IMG/VR virus record: IMGVR_UViG_3300037847_005892
Coordinates: 1 to 34,347 of that record
DNA length: 34,347 nt
Strand: one strand, 5' to 3'
Origin: a virus
Positions 7,048-16,080 of this stretch are shown here, in pieces (position 1 is the first letter of the stretch; each line of letters starts with the position of its first letter). Below the pieces are notes generated by a model. That model searched no databases, had not been told where the DNA came from, and worked only from the letters and a program-made list of their open reading frames with translations. The position numbers were made by a program, and so were the translations under genes.

Positions 7048-10000
7048 GCTAATGCAATTGCTCTAAAGTCTTTCAGTTTCACTGGAGTGGATTCATTTGA
7101 GGATGAGAGAACAACTTTAATTGAGAAAGCAGTAAACTCATCAAGGTTATTTGCACTGAATTGATATTCAGAGAAACCTTCTTTATCACTTGCTGGAACA
7201 AAGGCATCCGCTCTTCCACTATTCTTATTAGGATCTCTTACGCGATCACCAAATCCATCACCATCAGTGTCGTCCAGATTATCGTAACCAGGGAATGGTA
7301 CAAACTTCTGCTCAACTTCGGTAGAATCTGCTTTGAACAGTTTATACAGAACTCTGAAGTCTGCATCTTCCTGTCTGTTAGCAGCAATAATAACTTTGAG
7401 GCTAGTTGCTGGTTGTGCGAGAGAAATTGCCTTGGTTACAAATACTGCACCATGTGGATCACCCTCCTCCGCATTACTTCTAGCATCTTCAACATAATCA
7501 TCAATTGGTTTGTTGGATTTGTTTCTGCCAAGGACGAATGTTGCATTCTGAGTATCCATCATTGGTGACAAATCCTCATTTTGTGTAGCAAAATCAACTC
7601 TTAATGTGAGTGATTTATTTCTTGGCATTTCATCCAATCTTGCTGTTTCATTCTCCTTAGAAGCAACCATTCTTGGAGTATCGAAGTAGATTGGTTTATT
7701 CAATGTAACTGCTTCAAAACCTTGGTCGATGAAGGAAGTTTCTCTTCCTCCAGCACTTGTTCCAGAAATGGTTCTGAGGTTTGCTTCAATCTTAGTTCCC
7801 TTACCAGGGGTAATAACATTGAACATTGGTTCAAGAACACTGAACTGATAGTTTTGAGAAATACCAACAGTGTTTCCACCCATACCCTTCTCAGATTCAA
7901 AGTTCAACATAGAAGCACCTGAAGATCTGTTGATAGGAGTGCTTCTATCAAATTCCAGATAATAATTGTCAACGTTTGAATTATCAGTCTTGTAAGATGT
8001 TGCTGGGATAGGAATAGATGTGTTGATTCTCATCAGAGAAACACCATTAACCTCATATGGTTGAATTGCAGCATCTTTGGAATGAGCGGTCTTAGGACTA
8101 TCATTCAAACCTCTTGCAGTGATTGTCAACTGACCTGCTGGTGCAGAAGTTTCAGTGATTCCGTTGTAAGAGATGATTTCATTTCCGAGCAATGCATATC
8201 CTCTGGAAGTTGTGATACCTTCAAAGTGTCCAAAGATAGTGGTGTTTGCAACTGATACAACAGTTCCAGTCAAATCTAAATCTGCAGTAACTTCAGTCTT
8301 GGTAGTATCTGGTTCAATATCAACAATAGAGATTCTATTGTTTCCACCATGATGACCATGATTAAACTGCTTAACACTGAATACGTTTCCAGTGTATCTT
8401 GCATCTACAAGAGATGATGTACCATTTACGGTAACACCAGTATTGTTAGTTCTGGTCGATTCATCAAGAGGATCTGTATAGTAGAAGAGTGCTGTGCTAT
8501 TTGTGAAGTTTTCGCCCTGAACATCAGTCAAATACAGAGTATCTTCTGTTGCATTAAGAGTCTTAACTGTAACTCTTGCACCAGAACCTCTTCTGTTTGC
8601 TGCACTAAGTGTAGATGTTGTGATACCAAGGATTTCTCCCTTAACGTATCCAGTACCAGAATTGGTAACAGTAACGCTACTGACTTTACCATCTGCATCA
8701 GTATTGATTGTTGCAACAGCACCAGTTCCTTGACCAGTAATTGAGAACAATCCAACACCTGTTATACTGCTTCCACTCTTAACATAACCACTACCACCTT
8801 TGGTAAGGTCTTGAGTGGCAATTGGAGCACCAATATTTTCAACATAACCAGTGATTCCACCAGTTTGAGTTTCACCAATTCTAATTCCAGGAACAACTGC
8901 AGCATCTAAAGTACCTGTTACAGGCAACTTGAGTTTTCTTGGTAATCCCTGAATTGGATTATTGTTGAGATCTGCAGCATTATCTCCCTTAGGAGTAACA
9001 TCTGGATTGTGCCATGTAAGAGTACCAGACTTCTTGAACTTCGCTTTGTAAAGTTTGAAAGTCAAATCGGACATTTGGTTTGGAGTCCAAATAGTTCCAT
9101 TTTGAGACTCAAACAGAGAACCACCAATATACTGCTTACTAACAACAACTTCATCAACATCAGGCAGTGATGATGTGTTTACAGTCTTACCACCCATTCT
9201 TGCAGTCCACATCTCATAGAGGTCTGAACCAGGAGAGAGAATAACGATAGCATACTCTCTATCTTTTTCCAGATATACTGGAGATGGGAAGCGAACTCTT
9301 GTTGGAAGTGGATTAAATGGATCTGCTTCGTTGATAACAATATCTTGAGGATTCAAAGCAACCTGAGTATAATCTTGAACCAGGATATTTGTTGGAATAC
9401 CCAACTCCATGGTTCTAAGTTCAACAAAGACTTTAGATGATGGGTCCTTACTTGCAAAGTACAAATCAAAGGATGTTAGGAATATACCCTGTCCATCAAC
9501 AGTAAATGATTGTGCAAGAGGGTCTCTGTGAGGTGCTTTAACTTCAACCTCAACTTGAGTTTTCTTCCTTGGTGGTTTGGGTGGATTTCTAACAGAAACT
9601 CTAGAAGTTTCTTGAGTCAGAATAGTTCCACTTCCACTGTACTGACCAATTGCTTCAGAAGCAAAGATAGTAGAACCTGGAAGAACGACTGTATTTGGTG
9701 GAACTGCAGTAATCTTAACTGCTTTAGTTCCAGACTTGAGTTTATATGGTGGTTGTGGCTTGCTATTTGGATTTCTAAAGAAGAATGCTGCAACAACATC
9801 ACCCCAGTTATCAGTAACTAAGTCTGCTCTTGTAATTTCTGCAACGGCACCTGAAGTTGCTCCAACAACCTTAAATCCCTTCTCAACATATCCAAAATAT
9901 TTTTCTAAGTTTGCAAGTGATCTAACTCCAAAGTTGATTAACTCGGATGTTGGCGAATATCCATTTCCTGGTGCAGGTGCATCCTTATCATATGGATTTA

Positions 10001-13000
10001 CTTGATACTCCTCAACAAGAACTGCAGGTGAACCAAGTCCAGCACCGATATCAGGTCTCTTTGTATCTCCAAACTTATGATTTGGTCTTTGGATTCTAAT
10101 GAATCCAACCTTTCTGCCATTTCTATGGATGATATGTGCATCTTCAAATACCTGGAAAGTTCCAGAAACCATTGAAATTTGACATACTTTAGGAACAATA
10201 TCAACCTGTTGACTATCAAGGAAATGATAATGCTTTTGGAAAGGTCTCAATCCATTTGCATTGAAGTAAACGTTTCTTGAACGCATCCATGGATCTGCCT
10301 CACCCGAGACTTTTACATTCTCAACATAATCAAATTCTCTAGAAGGTCCTCTGAGTTTAGGTTTGAACTTGGTTGTAGTTGTAATTGTAGTTGTAGTAAA
10401 TGCTCTAGTCTTTCTTTCACCTCTACCACCACCTTTCTTGTAGGTGACGTATTCAGTTTTCTTATCTACATCTTTAGTAGTAGTTGCTTCTTGCTTCCAC
10501 TTAGCACCAGTAGATTCAGTTCTATGGTCATCAATGTAGATGGTTCTTACCCAGTTATCAGATGCTGGGTCAAGTACAACACCACCAACAAATACAATAA
10601 CGTTGAATGGGTTTACATTTTTAACTTCAGTTGCATGAATCTGAGTCAACCAATCAACTTCTTCATATGCCAAGGTGAGCATATCACCAGTTTTTTGGAT
10701 ATTAGTATCTTGAAGCAATAAGTTTTGACTTAGGTCAGCAGTATTGACATCAATTCTTGAATCAAATGCAGGTTCTGCAGTCATTGACCAGGTATCTACT
10801 GGTGCAATTGCAGTAGCGTTTGCCTTATCAATGTCAATGGTTGTAAATCTTGGATCTGCAAGAGATCTATCTCTGAAATCAGAAACAATGAATCCACTCT
10901 TAAATCTACTCAGTCCATTAGCATCAGTAACTTCAAGAGTTTTTGCATTCATCTCAAGCATCGAGAGACTTGTCATCTCTTCAAGAGTTTCAATTCTGTC
11001 CTCAAGTTTTCCGATGTCGCGCATCGTGAATCTTCTGTTATCTCTCAGAAGAACTGCGGGATCATTATTTGCATTATAAACATATGGTGGAAGAAGAACC
11101 TGAGCGATTTCCATTGCATCATCTGCAAGGATGGGTGCTTGTGGTATATCTGCAGGTGCGCCCTTTACAACTTCTACTTCACCATCTTTATTGATGGTAA
11201 CCATATCAATTCTTGGCAGATAGTACTTATACCCAACAAATGTTGTTTCATCTGGTGAGAGAACATAACTATATGTTGTTTCATACTGTCTACTTTCAAA
11301 TGCAAATGGTGATGCAGTTGTTGAAGTAAATTCCTTGACTCTGGGGCGGAAATCAATAATATCAGATACTCTCAATCCATTTCCTAATGCAGGAATATCA
11401 GATGTGAATCTATCTTTTCCGTAAGAATTTACAGTTAGTAAATCTCCGGTTACTGTAGAACCTGCATTGAGTTTGAACTTATCAAAAACAACCAAAAGTT
11501 GTCTTGTTGGTGTTGGAGAACCAGGTCTTCTTACAAGTCTAGAATAATCGCAGAATTGATGACGTTGTCCCTTTTCTAATCTATAGTTTGCAGTCTTATC
11601 AACGTAACTTCCTTTAGTATTCTTTTGAAGAACAGCAGAGATTGAGGAATCTTTAAACTTAACGTCTTCTTCTACAAAGAAATCGTTAGTATTCAGTGGA
11701 ATATATGTAATGGTATTTGAAGTTCTTCCTACAACTTGACCAACTGCTCTACTTTCCTGTCCAACAATTTTTTCACCAACAATTGCTTCTGTATCTAAAG
11801 ACAATCCAGTCGCAAACGTGAGTGTATCTAAAACGGGTGCATTCTCAGTAGTTGATTCGTAAACTGCACGAACATTTACAACATCTGGAACATTCAGGGA
11901 GATCTCTTGGTCTTCAACTCTCAATCCATAGAACTTACTATTTGTAAGACCATTGATTGCTTTAGATTTTTGAGTTTTATTGACAGCAATGGTTTGACTT
12001 CTAACAAAGTCTACAGATTTGCTAGTAACATTCTTCTTAGTTAATGTTGCAATAACAGTAACAGCGGTACTAGCATGTGAAAGACCAGTAAATTTGACAC
12101 TTTCACCATTAGGACCAAACTCAAAATTGCCAGAAGTTAATTCTTCAGTTTTGCCTTGGTGGGAACCATGATAGTGAATAGAGTATCTTTCAGCATCAAA
12201 AGTCTCATAGAATACGCTGGTAATACCCGCTGCAATATCGATTACATCTGCGGTACCTATTTCAAGTTCACCATTACTATCAGTTGATTTTCCAGTAATC
12301 TGCTTGGTGATTGTGATTTGAGAATTTGCCAAATCAACACTTGAGATATTAGCAACGGGAAGTGTGGTATACAATCCATTACTACCATACTGGCGGATGT
12401 GTGGAACCATCAGGTCAAATGTTCCACTGAATGGATTTACAATTGACTTATTACATACACCAGCAACATCATCAGGTGCTGCTGCAAGAGTCAATGCATC
12501 TGATGCAGCATTGATAGAACTAACTACGTTAAATTGGGGAACTGCATTAGTATCTTGATATCTAATGATTGCTCCTGCTTTGAATCCAGTCTTCTTATTG
12601 AAGAATCTACCCGCAACTTTACCTGTAGTTCCTGTAATTTGAAGAGTATCTGTTGCACCAAAGTCTGGAAGTGCTCTTGGATAAAGAACAGTATCTGCTA
12701 AGAATGTTCCTTGTCCAGATACACCAGAAATAGTTGCAGTGTCTTGGAAAACTGATTTGATATCTTCTGTATTGTGTACAACAATATCTTTAATACCATC
12801 CTTAAGTGCTACATCATCATTGATGATAATTTGTTCACCCTCAAGAAATTCTCCAGATGTTTGTGAGAGATCTAAACGAGTGCTATTTCTTCCAGAAACA
12901 AATCCTGTTGCACCACTAGAAAGACCTCTGACCAAAGAACCATCGGGAACATTAGTTCCGTTATGTGCAGTTCCAACAGTCAGTGAAGTAAATGTTTGAA

Positions 13001-14444
13001 TATCATACAGATACAAGTCCCACTGAGTGGAGTCTCCTGTATATGATGCATCACTAACACCATACCAATATACTCTTGCCATACCAATCTGTGTACCAAG
13101 ATTGGTTCCGTTTACTGTAGAAGCATCTCTTCTTGCATTGAAGAGTTTGATTATATTAGTATTAGTGGAATTTGCACCGCTAGCAGCATCACCAACGTTA
13201 ATATATGGAACACCATGAACATTATTAATAGTAATCAGACTTCCCAGAGAAAAGTCTATGAGAGAACTAGGAATATGCTTCTCTGTTCTTGGTTTTTCTA
13301 CGTCAACTACAGTAGAACCAACCAAATCAACATCATATCCTCTTACATACGCAGTTCCTGCCGAAACAGTAACTGCCATCAAATCCTTAGTTGGTGTGTT
13401 ACCTTCATCGGTTACATCACCTTCCTTAAACAGACCACCATTTCCAGTCTCATTATCTAAGGATTCTGCAGTATCAACAATAAAACTATCAACCGCATAG
13501 TTACCAGACTCTTCAAAGGTTCTCTTTGCGAAATAGTCTTTAATTAAATTATATTCACTCTTATTCTGAAGTTTCTTGATTTTTCCTTCATCAATTTTAA
13601 CCAACTCAACGAAGTTGGTATCATCATAATCAGTGAGTTGTTTCTTCGCTAATCTTACACTGATTTTAAGTCTATCTGCACCAGGAGCAGCATAGTTGGT
13701 AAAACCTCTAGCATTGTCATTCAGTTGTGGTTCTTGATCTGAATTGACAACTTCTTCTACAATATCAAAACCGACTCTGTACGATACTTCATTATCATAA
13801 GGATCGAGAACGATTTGTGAGTTTGGAACATCAACAAATATTCCTCTGATAAAATATACGCCTTGTGCAACGCCAACTGCATATCCTGTTGCAGTTGCTT
13901 CTTCACTGACAAGAGTAATTGCAGTATCACCTTCAACTAAGGTGGTATTGCCATACGTAATATTTTCTAAAAGATTTAAGACTTCTCCGTTTTGGAAAAC
14001 AGTATTTTCTCCATCGTCTGCACCTTCAGCATACTTGACAAAGAGTGTAATTTGCTCAACACCTTGATCTGGTGGTAAAATATATCCCTTAATCGTGCCA
14101 GTTGCACCAGAAGTTAATCCCTTAACTTTTGTTCCAGAACCATTATTGGCATTGACCATTGCATCAAGGTATACCGTAATATCGATACCTAGGTGCAGCG
14201 GATTTACCTTAATGGTAGTAAATGCATTATCGCAGGTAATTCCTCCAGGAATCACCATAGAACCCTCTTTGAACATATGTTCACCGAAGGATGCTATCTG
14301 ATTCTGGAGAATTGACTGAAGACCAGTTAATTCCCTTGCCTGAACAGGGTACCCAGGCTTGAAGAGAACTCTATAATAGTTATCTAACTTTTCAAAGTCG
14401 TCATAATAAGGGCTTACATTGAGATTAGTCTTCTGCTGTGGCAT
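7044..14444 (-). CDS. Giant DUF4815-type virion structural protein, 2466 aa
   Basis: Residues about 10-70 show the DUF4815 signature: PYYDDFEKLDNYYRVLFKPG, then VQARELTGLQSILQNQI and FGEHMFKEGS. DUF4815 is found at the N-terminus of large structural proteins in marine T4-like phages; its function is not established. Residues about 1142-1170 form a predicted coiled coil (GKLEDRIETLEEM). About 1334-1362 is a basic Gly/Arg patch followed by a Thr-rich tract. About 1878-1940 has two G-x-G-Y units (GGSGYVKSG and NSGTGYVKG). An NHGHHGGNN segment starts at 2028. The C-terminal 250 residues are mixed and end KLKDFRAIALA. The gene starts 3 nt after gp8, where T4 has gp9/gp10, so a role as peripheral baseplate component or fibre anchor is likely but inferred. 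No frameshift is visible over 7.4 kb. Confidence 0.85.
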   Translation of the reverse strand: MPQQKTNLNVSPYYDDFEKLDNYYRVLFKPGYPVQARELTGLQSILQNQIASFGEHMFKEGSMVIPGGITCDNAFTTIKVNPLHLGIDITVYLDAMVNANNGSGTKVKGLTSGATGTIKGYILPPDQGVEQITLFVKYAEGADDGENTVFQNGEVLNLLENITYGNTTLVEGDTAITLVSEEATATGYAVGVAQGVYFIRGIFVDVPNSQIVLDPYDNEVSYRVGFDIVEEVVNSDQEPQLNDNARGFTNYAAPGADRLKISVRLAKKQLTDYDDTNFVELVKIDEGKIKKLQNKSEYNLIKDYFAKRTFEESGNYAVDSFIVDTAESLDNETGNGGLFKEGDVTDEGNTPTKDLMAVTVSAGTAYVRGYDVDLVGSTVVDVEKPRTEKHIPSSLIDFSLGSLITINNVHGVPYINVGDAASGANSTNTNIIKLFNARRDASTVNGTNLGTQIGMARVYWYGVSDASYTGDSTQWDLYLYDIQTFTSLTVGTAHNGTNVPDGSLVRGLSSGATGFVSGRNSTRLDLSQTSGEFLEGEQIIINDDVALKDGIKDIVVHNTEDIKSVFQDTATISGVSGQGTFLADTVLYPRALPDFGATDTLQITGTTGKVAGRFFNKKTGFKAGAIIRYQDTNAVPQFNVVSSINAASDALTLAAAPDDVAGVCNKSIVNPFSGTFDLMVPHIRQYGSNGLYTTLPVANISSVDLANSQITITKQITGKSTDSNGELEIGTADVIDIAAGITSVFYETFDAERYSIHYHGSHQGKTEELTSGNFEFGPNGESVKFTGLSHASTAVTVIATLTKKNVTSKSVDFVRSQTIAVNKTQKSKAINGLTNSKFYGLRVEDQEISLNVPDVVNVRAVYESTTENAPVLDTLTFATGLSLDTEAIVGEKIVGQESRAVGQVVGRTSNTITYIPLNTNDFFVEEDVKFKDSSISAVLQKNTKGSYVDKTANYRLEKGQRHQFCDYSRLVRRPGSPTPTRQLLVVFDKFKLNAGSTVTGDLLTVNSYGKDRFTSDIPALGNGLRVSDIIDFRPRVKEFTSTTASPFAFESRQYETTYSYVLSPDETTFVGYKYYLPRIDMVTINKDGEVEVVKGAPADIPQAPILADDAMEIAQVLLPPYVYNANNDPAVLLRDNRRFTMRDIGKLEDRIETLEEMTSLSMLEMNAKTLEVTDANGLSRFKSGFIVSDFRDRSLADPRFTTIDIDKANATAIAPVDTWSMTAEPAFDSRIDVNTADLSQNLLLQDTNIQKTGDMLTLAYEEVDWLTQIHATEVKNVNPFNVIVFVGGVVLDPASDNWVRTIYIDDHRTESTGAKWKQEATTTKDVDKKTEYVTYKKGGGRGERKTRAFTTTTITTTTKFKPKLRGPSREFDYVENVKVSGEADPWMRSRNVYFNANGLRPFQKHYHFLDSQQVDIVPKVCQISMVSGTFQVFEDAHIIHRNGRKVGFIRIQRPNHKFGDTKRPDIGAGLGSPAVLVEEYQVNPYDKDAPAPGNGYSPTSELINFGVRSLANLEKYFGYVEKGFKVVGATSGAVAEITRADLVTDNWGDVVAAFFFRNPNSKPQPPYKLKSGTKAVKITAVPPNTVVLPGSTIFASEAIGQYSGSGTILTQETSRVSVRNPPKPPRKKTQVEVEVKAPHRDPLAQSFTVDGQGIFLTSFDLYFASKDPSSKVFVELRTMELGIPTNILVQDYTQVALNPQDIVINEADPFNPLPTRVRFPSPVYLEKDREYAIVILSPGSDLYEMWTARMGGKTVNTSSLPDVDEVVVSKQYIGGSLFESQNGTIWTPNQMSDLTFKLYKAKFKKSGTLTWHNPDVTPKGDNAADLNNNPIQGLPRKLKLPVTGTLDAAVVPGIRIGETQTGGITGYVENIGAPIATQDLTKGGSGYVKSGSSITGVGLFSITGQGTGAVATINTDADGKVSSVTVTNSGTGYVKGEILGITTSTLSAANRRGSGARVTVKTLNATEDTLYLTDVQGENFTNSTALFYYTDPLDESTRTNNTGVTVNGTSSLVDARYTGNVFSVKQFNHGHHGGNNRISIVDIEPDTTKTEVTADLDLTGTVVSVANTTIFGHFEGITTSRGYALLGNEIISYNGITETSAPAGQLTITARGLNDSPKTAHSKDAAIQPYEVNGVSLMRINTSIPIPATSYKTDNSNVDNYYLEFDRSTPINRSSGASMLNFESEKGMGGNTVGISQNYQFSVLEPMFNVITPGKGTKIEANLRTISGTSAGGRETSFIDQGFEAVTLNKPIYFDTPRMVASKENETARLDEMPRNKSLTLRVDFATQNEDLSPMMDTQNATFVLGRNKSNKPIDDYVEDARSNAEEGDPHGAVFVTKAISLAQPATSLKVIIAANRQEDADFRVLYKLFKADSTEVEQKFVPFPGYDNLDDTDGDGFGDRVRDPNKNSGRADAFVPASDKEGFSEYQFSANNLDEFTAFSIKVVLSSSNESTPVKLKDFRAIALA

Positions 14445-14447
14445 TTT

Positions 14448-16040
14448 TTAGAATTCCAGTATAATTTTTAAGTCTTCTTTTTGGCGAGGGTTTCTAGCAA
14501 TACTTGCCCTATTATCAAGGTAAATAACTTCCCCTGAACCTTTATTTATTTCAGGAACGGCAGCGCCGCTAATGAAATCAATACCAAGGTTGATTAACTT
14601 GGTTCCAGATGGGTTTGTAGTAATACCAGCGAATCCAGTATCTACTGCACCTTGGAAATTAGAGATATCACCTCTAATAACAGCAGGGTTGTTTGTGTTT
14701 TCAAAAGAGTAAATTCTACCGTTTGTAGAAATACCAGTATAATCTTGCTGGTCTAGTGTTGTTTGATTAAAGAACAATGATCTATCTTGGAAATATTTTA
14801 GAACGAATGTTTCCTTATCAAATGATGCAACATAACCATACGCTTTACCTCTACCAGAATCAACAATTTGAGAGATTTTCTCACCAATTTTTGGAGTTCC
14901 TGTAAGGGTATTATCACTTCTAAGTTTGAGAGCATTCAAACCATTAAAAGTATTATCTTCATAAACAAGGTCTGTTCCAACTTTTGTTGGATTCTTAACG
15001 ATTTGAATCTGGGCAAAACTGACTCCACTATCATCTGGGAAGTCTCTTGTAGAATCATCAAATCTTCCATAAACCAGAACCTTGTCAGTTCCAAGTTCTT
15101 TATAGATGTCATAACCATGACCTCTAGAAGGTGGAATGATTGGTACCAGTTTTGCTGGAGTTGCACTAGTATTGGAGTTTAGTTTACCTAAATCAACCAA
15201 TCCATAGGTATATCCCTTACCACCAGATACTACAGTTGTTCCAGTAATCTTTCCACCAACAACATCAACTCTAACTTTTGCTCCAGTTCCATCACCAAGA
15301 ATTTCACATTCTTGTCCTAAACCATTGGCATAGTTTTCACCCGATTTTTCAATATAAACGGTTTTAATTTGATTCTCATTAACTTCAGAGTCCGCTGCCT
15401 CTCTGACTGTTCTAATTTGAGAATCAATAGATGTTGCCCATTGATTAGGAACAGTTATATATTCAGTAGAATCGAATTTAATAATATCACTTGGAGAAAT
15501 AGTGTAGAGATACTTCCAGATGTATCCATCACCACTATCACCTGCTCTGGATGGTTCCAAGTCGGTGAACTTGGGTTCATCTAGGGAAACATTTCCTTTT
15601 CCTGTAGCAGAATCTCTTGCTCCACTAGCACCATTTTCAATACAAATATAAACTCTGAAATCAGAGTTAATTACATAGTAATTTGCATCATATAATCTAG
15701 ATGCATTAGTGATAGGTGCCTTATTTGTGACACTATAATCATCTCTATACATTTCATACCGAGTACCAGCAACCCAGTCAATTTTCCTGGCAAGGCGTCT
15801 AATGTTGGCAGAAGTTATCTTCTTACCAAACATGACAACATCACCCGTATGAGCAACATTAGAAATGCTGTCAATGGGTGCTGGAGGCGCATTAGTCCAG
15901 GTGTTAGATCTTCCATATCCAACAATGGTTGGGTTGGGAAGACCTACGGTGATGTAATATGCGTTGTCGTCGTTTTCTACAGACTCAACGAAATTACTGG
16001 CATTCAGGATTCTAAACTGATCAGTAACAAGCGCGGACAT
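14448..16040 (-). CDS. 8: Baseplate wedge protein (T4 gp8-like)
   Basis: 530 aa against 334 aa in T4. gp8 is a dimer in each baseplate wedge, binding gp7, gp6 and gp10 in T4. The gp8 family pattern is visible: TDQFRILNASNFVES at the start, then YYITVGLPNP, WTNAPPAPIDS, IRRLARKIDWVAGTRYEMYR and GDGYIWKYLYTISPSDIIKF (about 168-190), then ITVPNQW. A second family-like block is PPSRGHGYDIYKELG (about 300-315). The added length includes a repeat region near residues 220-285 with SGENYANG and SGGKGYTYG, the same G-x-G-Y module seen in gp14. The gene has its own late promoter 18 nt upstream and no obvious Shine-Dalgarno site. Confidence 0.93.
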   Translation of the reverse strand: MSALVTDQFRILNASNFVESVENDDNAYYITVGLPNPTIVGYGRSNTWTNAPPAPIDSISNVAHTGDVVMFGKKITSANIRRLARKIDWVAGTRYEMYRDDYSVTNKAPITNASRLYDANYYVINSDFRVYICIENGASGARDSATGKGNVSLDEPKFTDLEPSRAGDSGDGYIWKYLYTISPSDIIKFDSTEYITVPNQWATSIDSQIRTVREAADSEVNENQIKTVYIEKSGENYANGLGQECEILGDGTGAKVRVDVVGGKITGTTVVSGGKGYTYGLVDLGKLNSNTSATPAKLVPIIPPSRGHGYDIYKELGTDKVLVYGRFDDSTRDFPDDSGVSFAQIQIVKNPTKVGTDLVYEDNTFNGLNALKLRSDNTLTGTPKIGEKISQIVDSGRGKAYGYVASFDKETFVLKYFQDRSLFFNQTTLDQQDYTGISTNGRIYSFENTNNPAVIRGDISNFQGAVDTGFAGITTNPSGTKLINLGIDFISGAAVPEINKGSGEVIYLDNRASIARNPRQKEDLKIILEF

Positions 16041-16058
16041 TTGTTATCTTTTTTTATA

Positions 16059-16066
16059 TATTTATA
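16059..16066 (-). promoter_or_regulatory. T4-type late promoter (TATAAATA)
   Basis: Exact TATAAATA on the minus strand in the 40-nt gap between the gp7-like gene and gp8. It leaves only about 18 nt to the gp8 ATG, so the leader would be very short. It probably gives gp8 and the DUF4815 gene transcription independent of the 14-kb gp7 gene. Confidence 0.8.
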
Positions 16067-16080
16067 TCTGGTTTAAAAAG

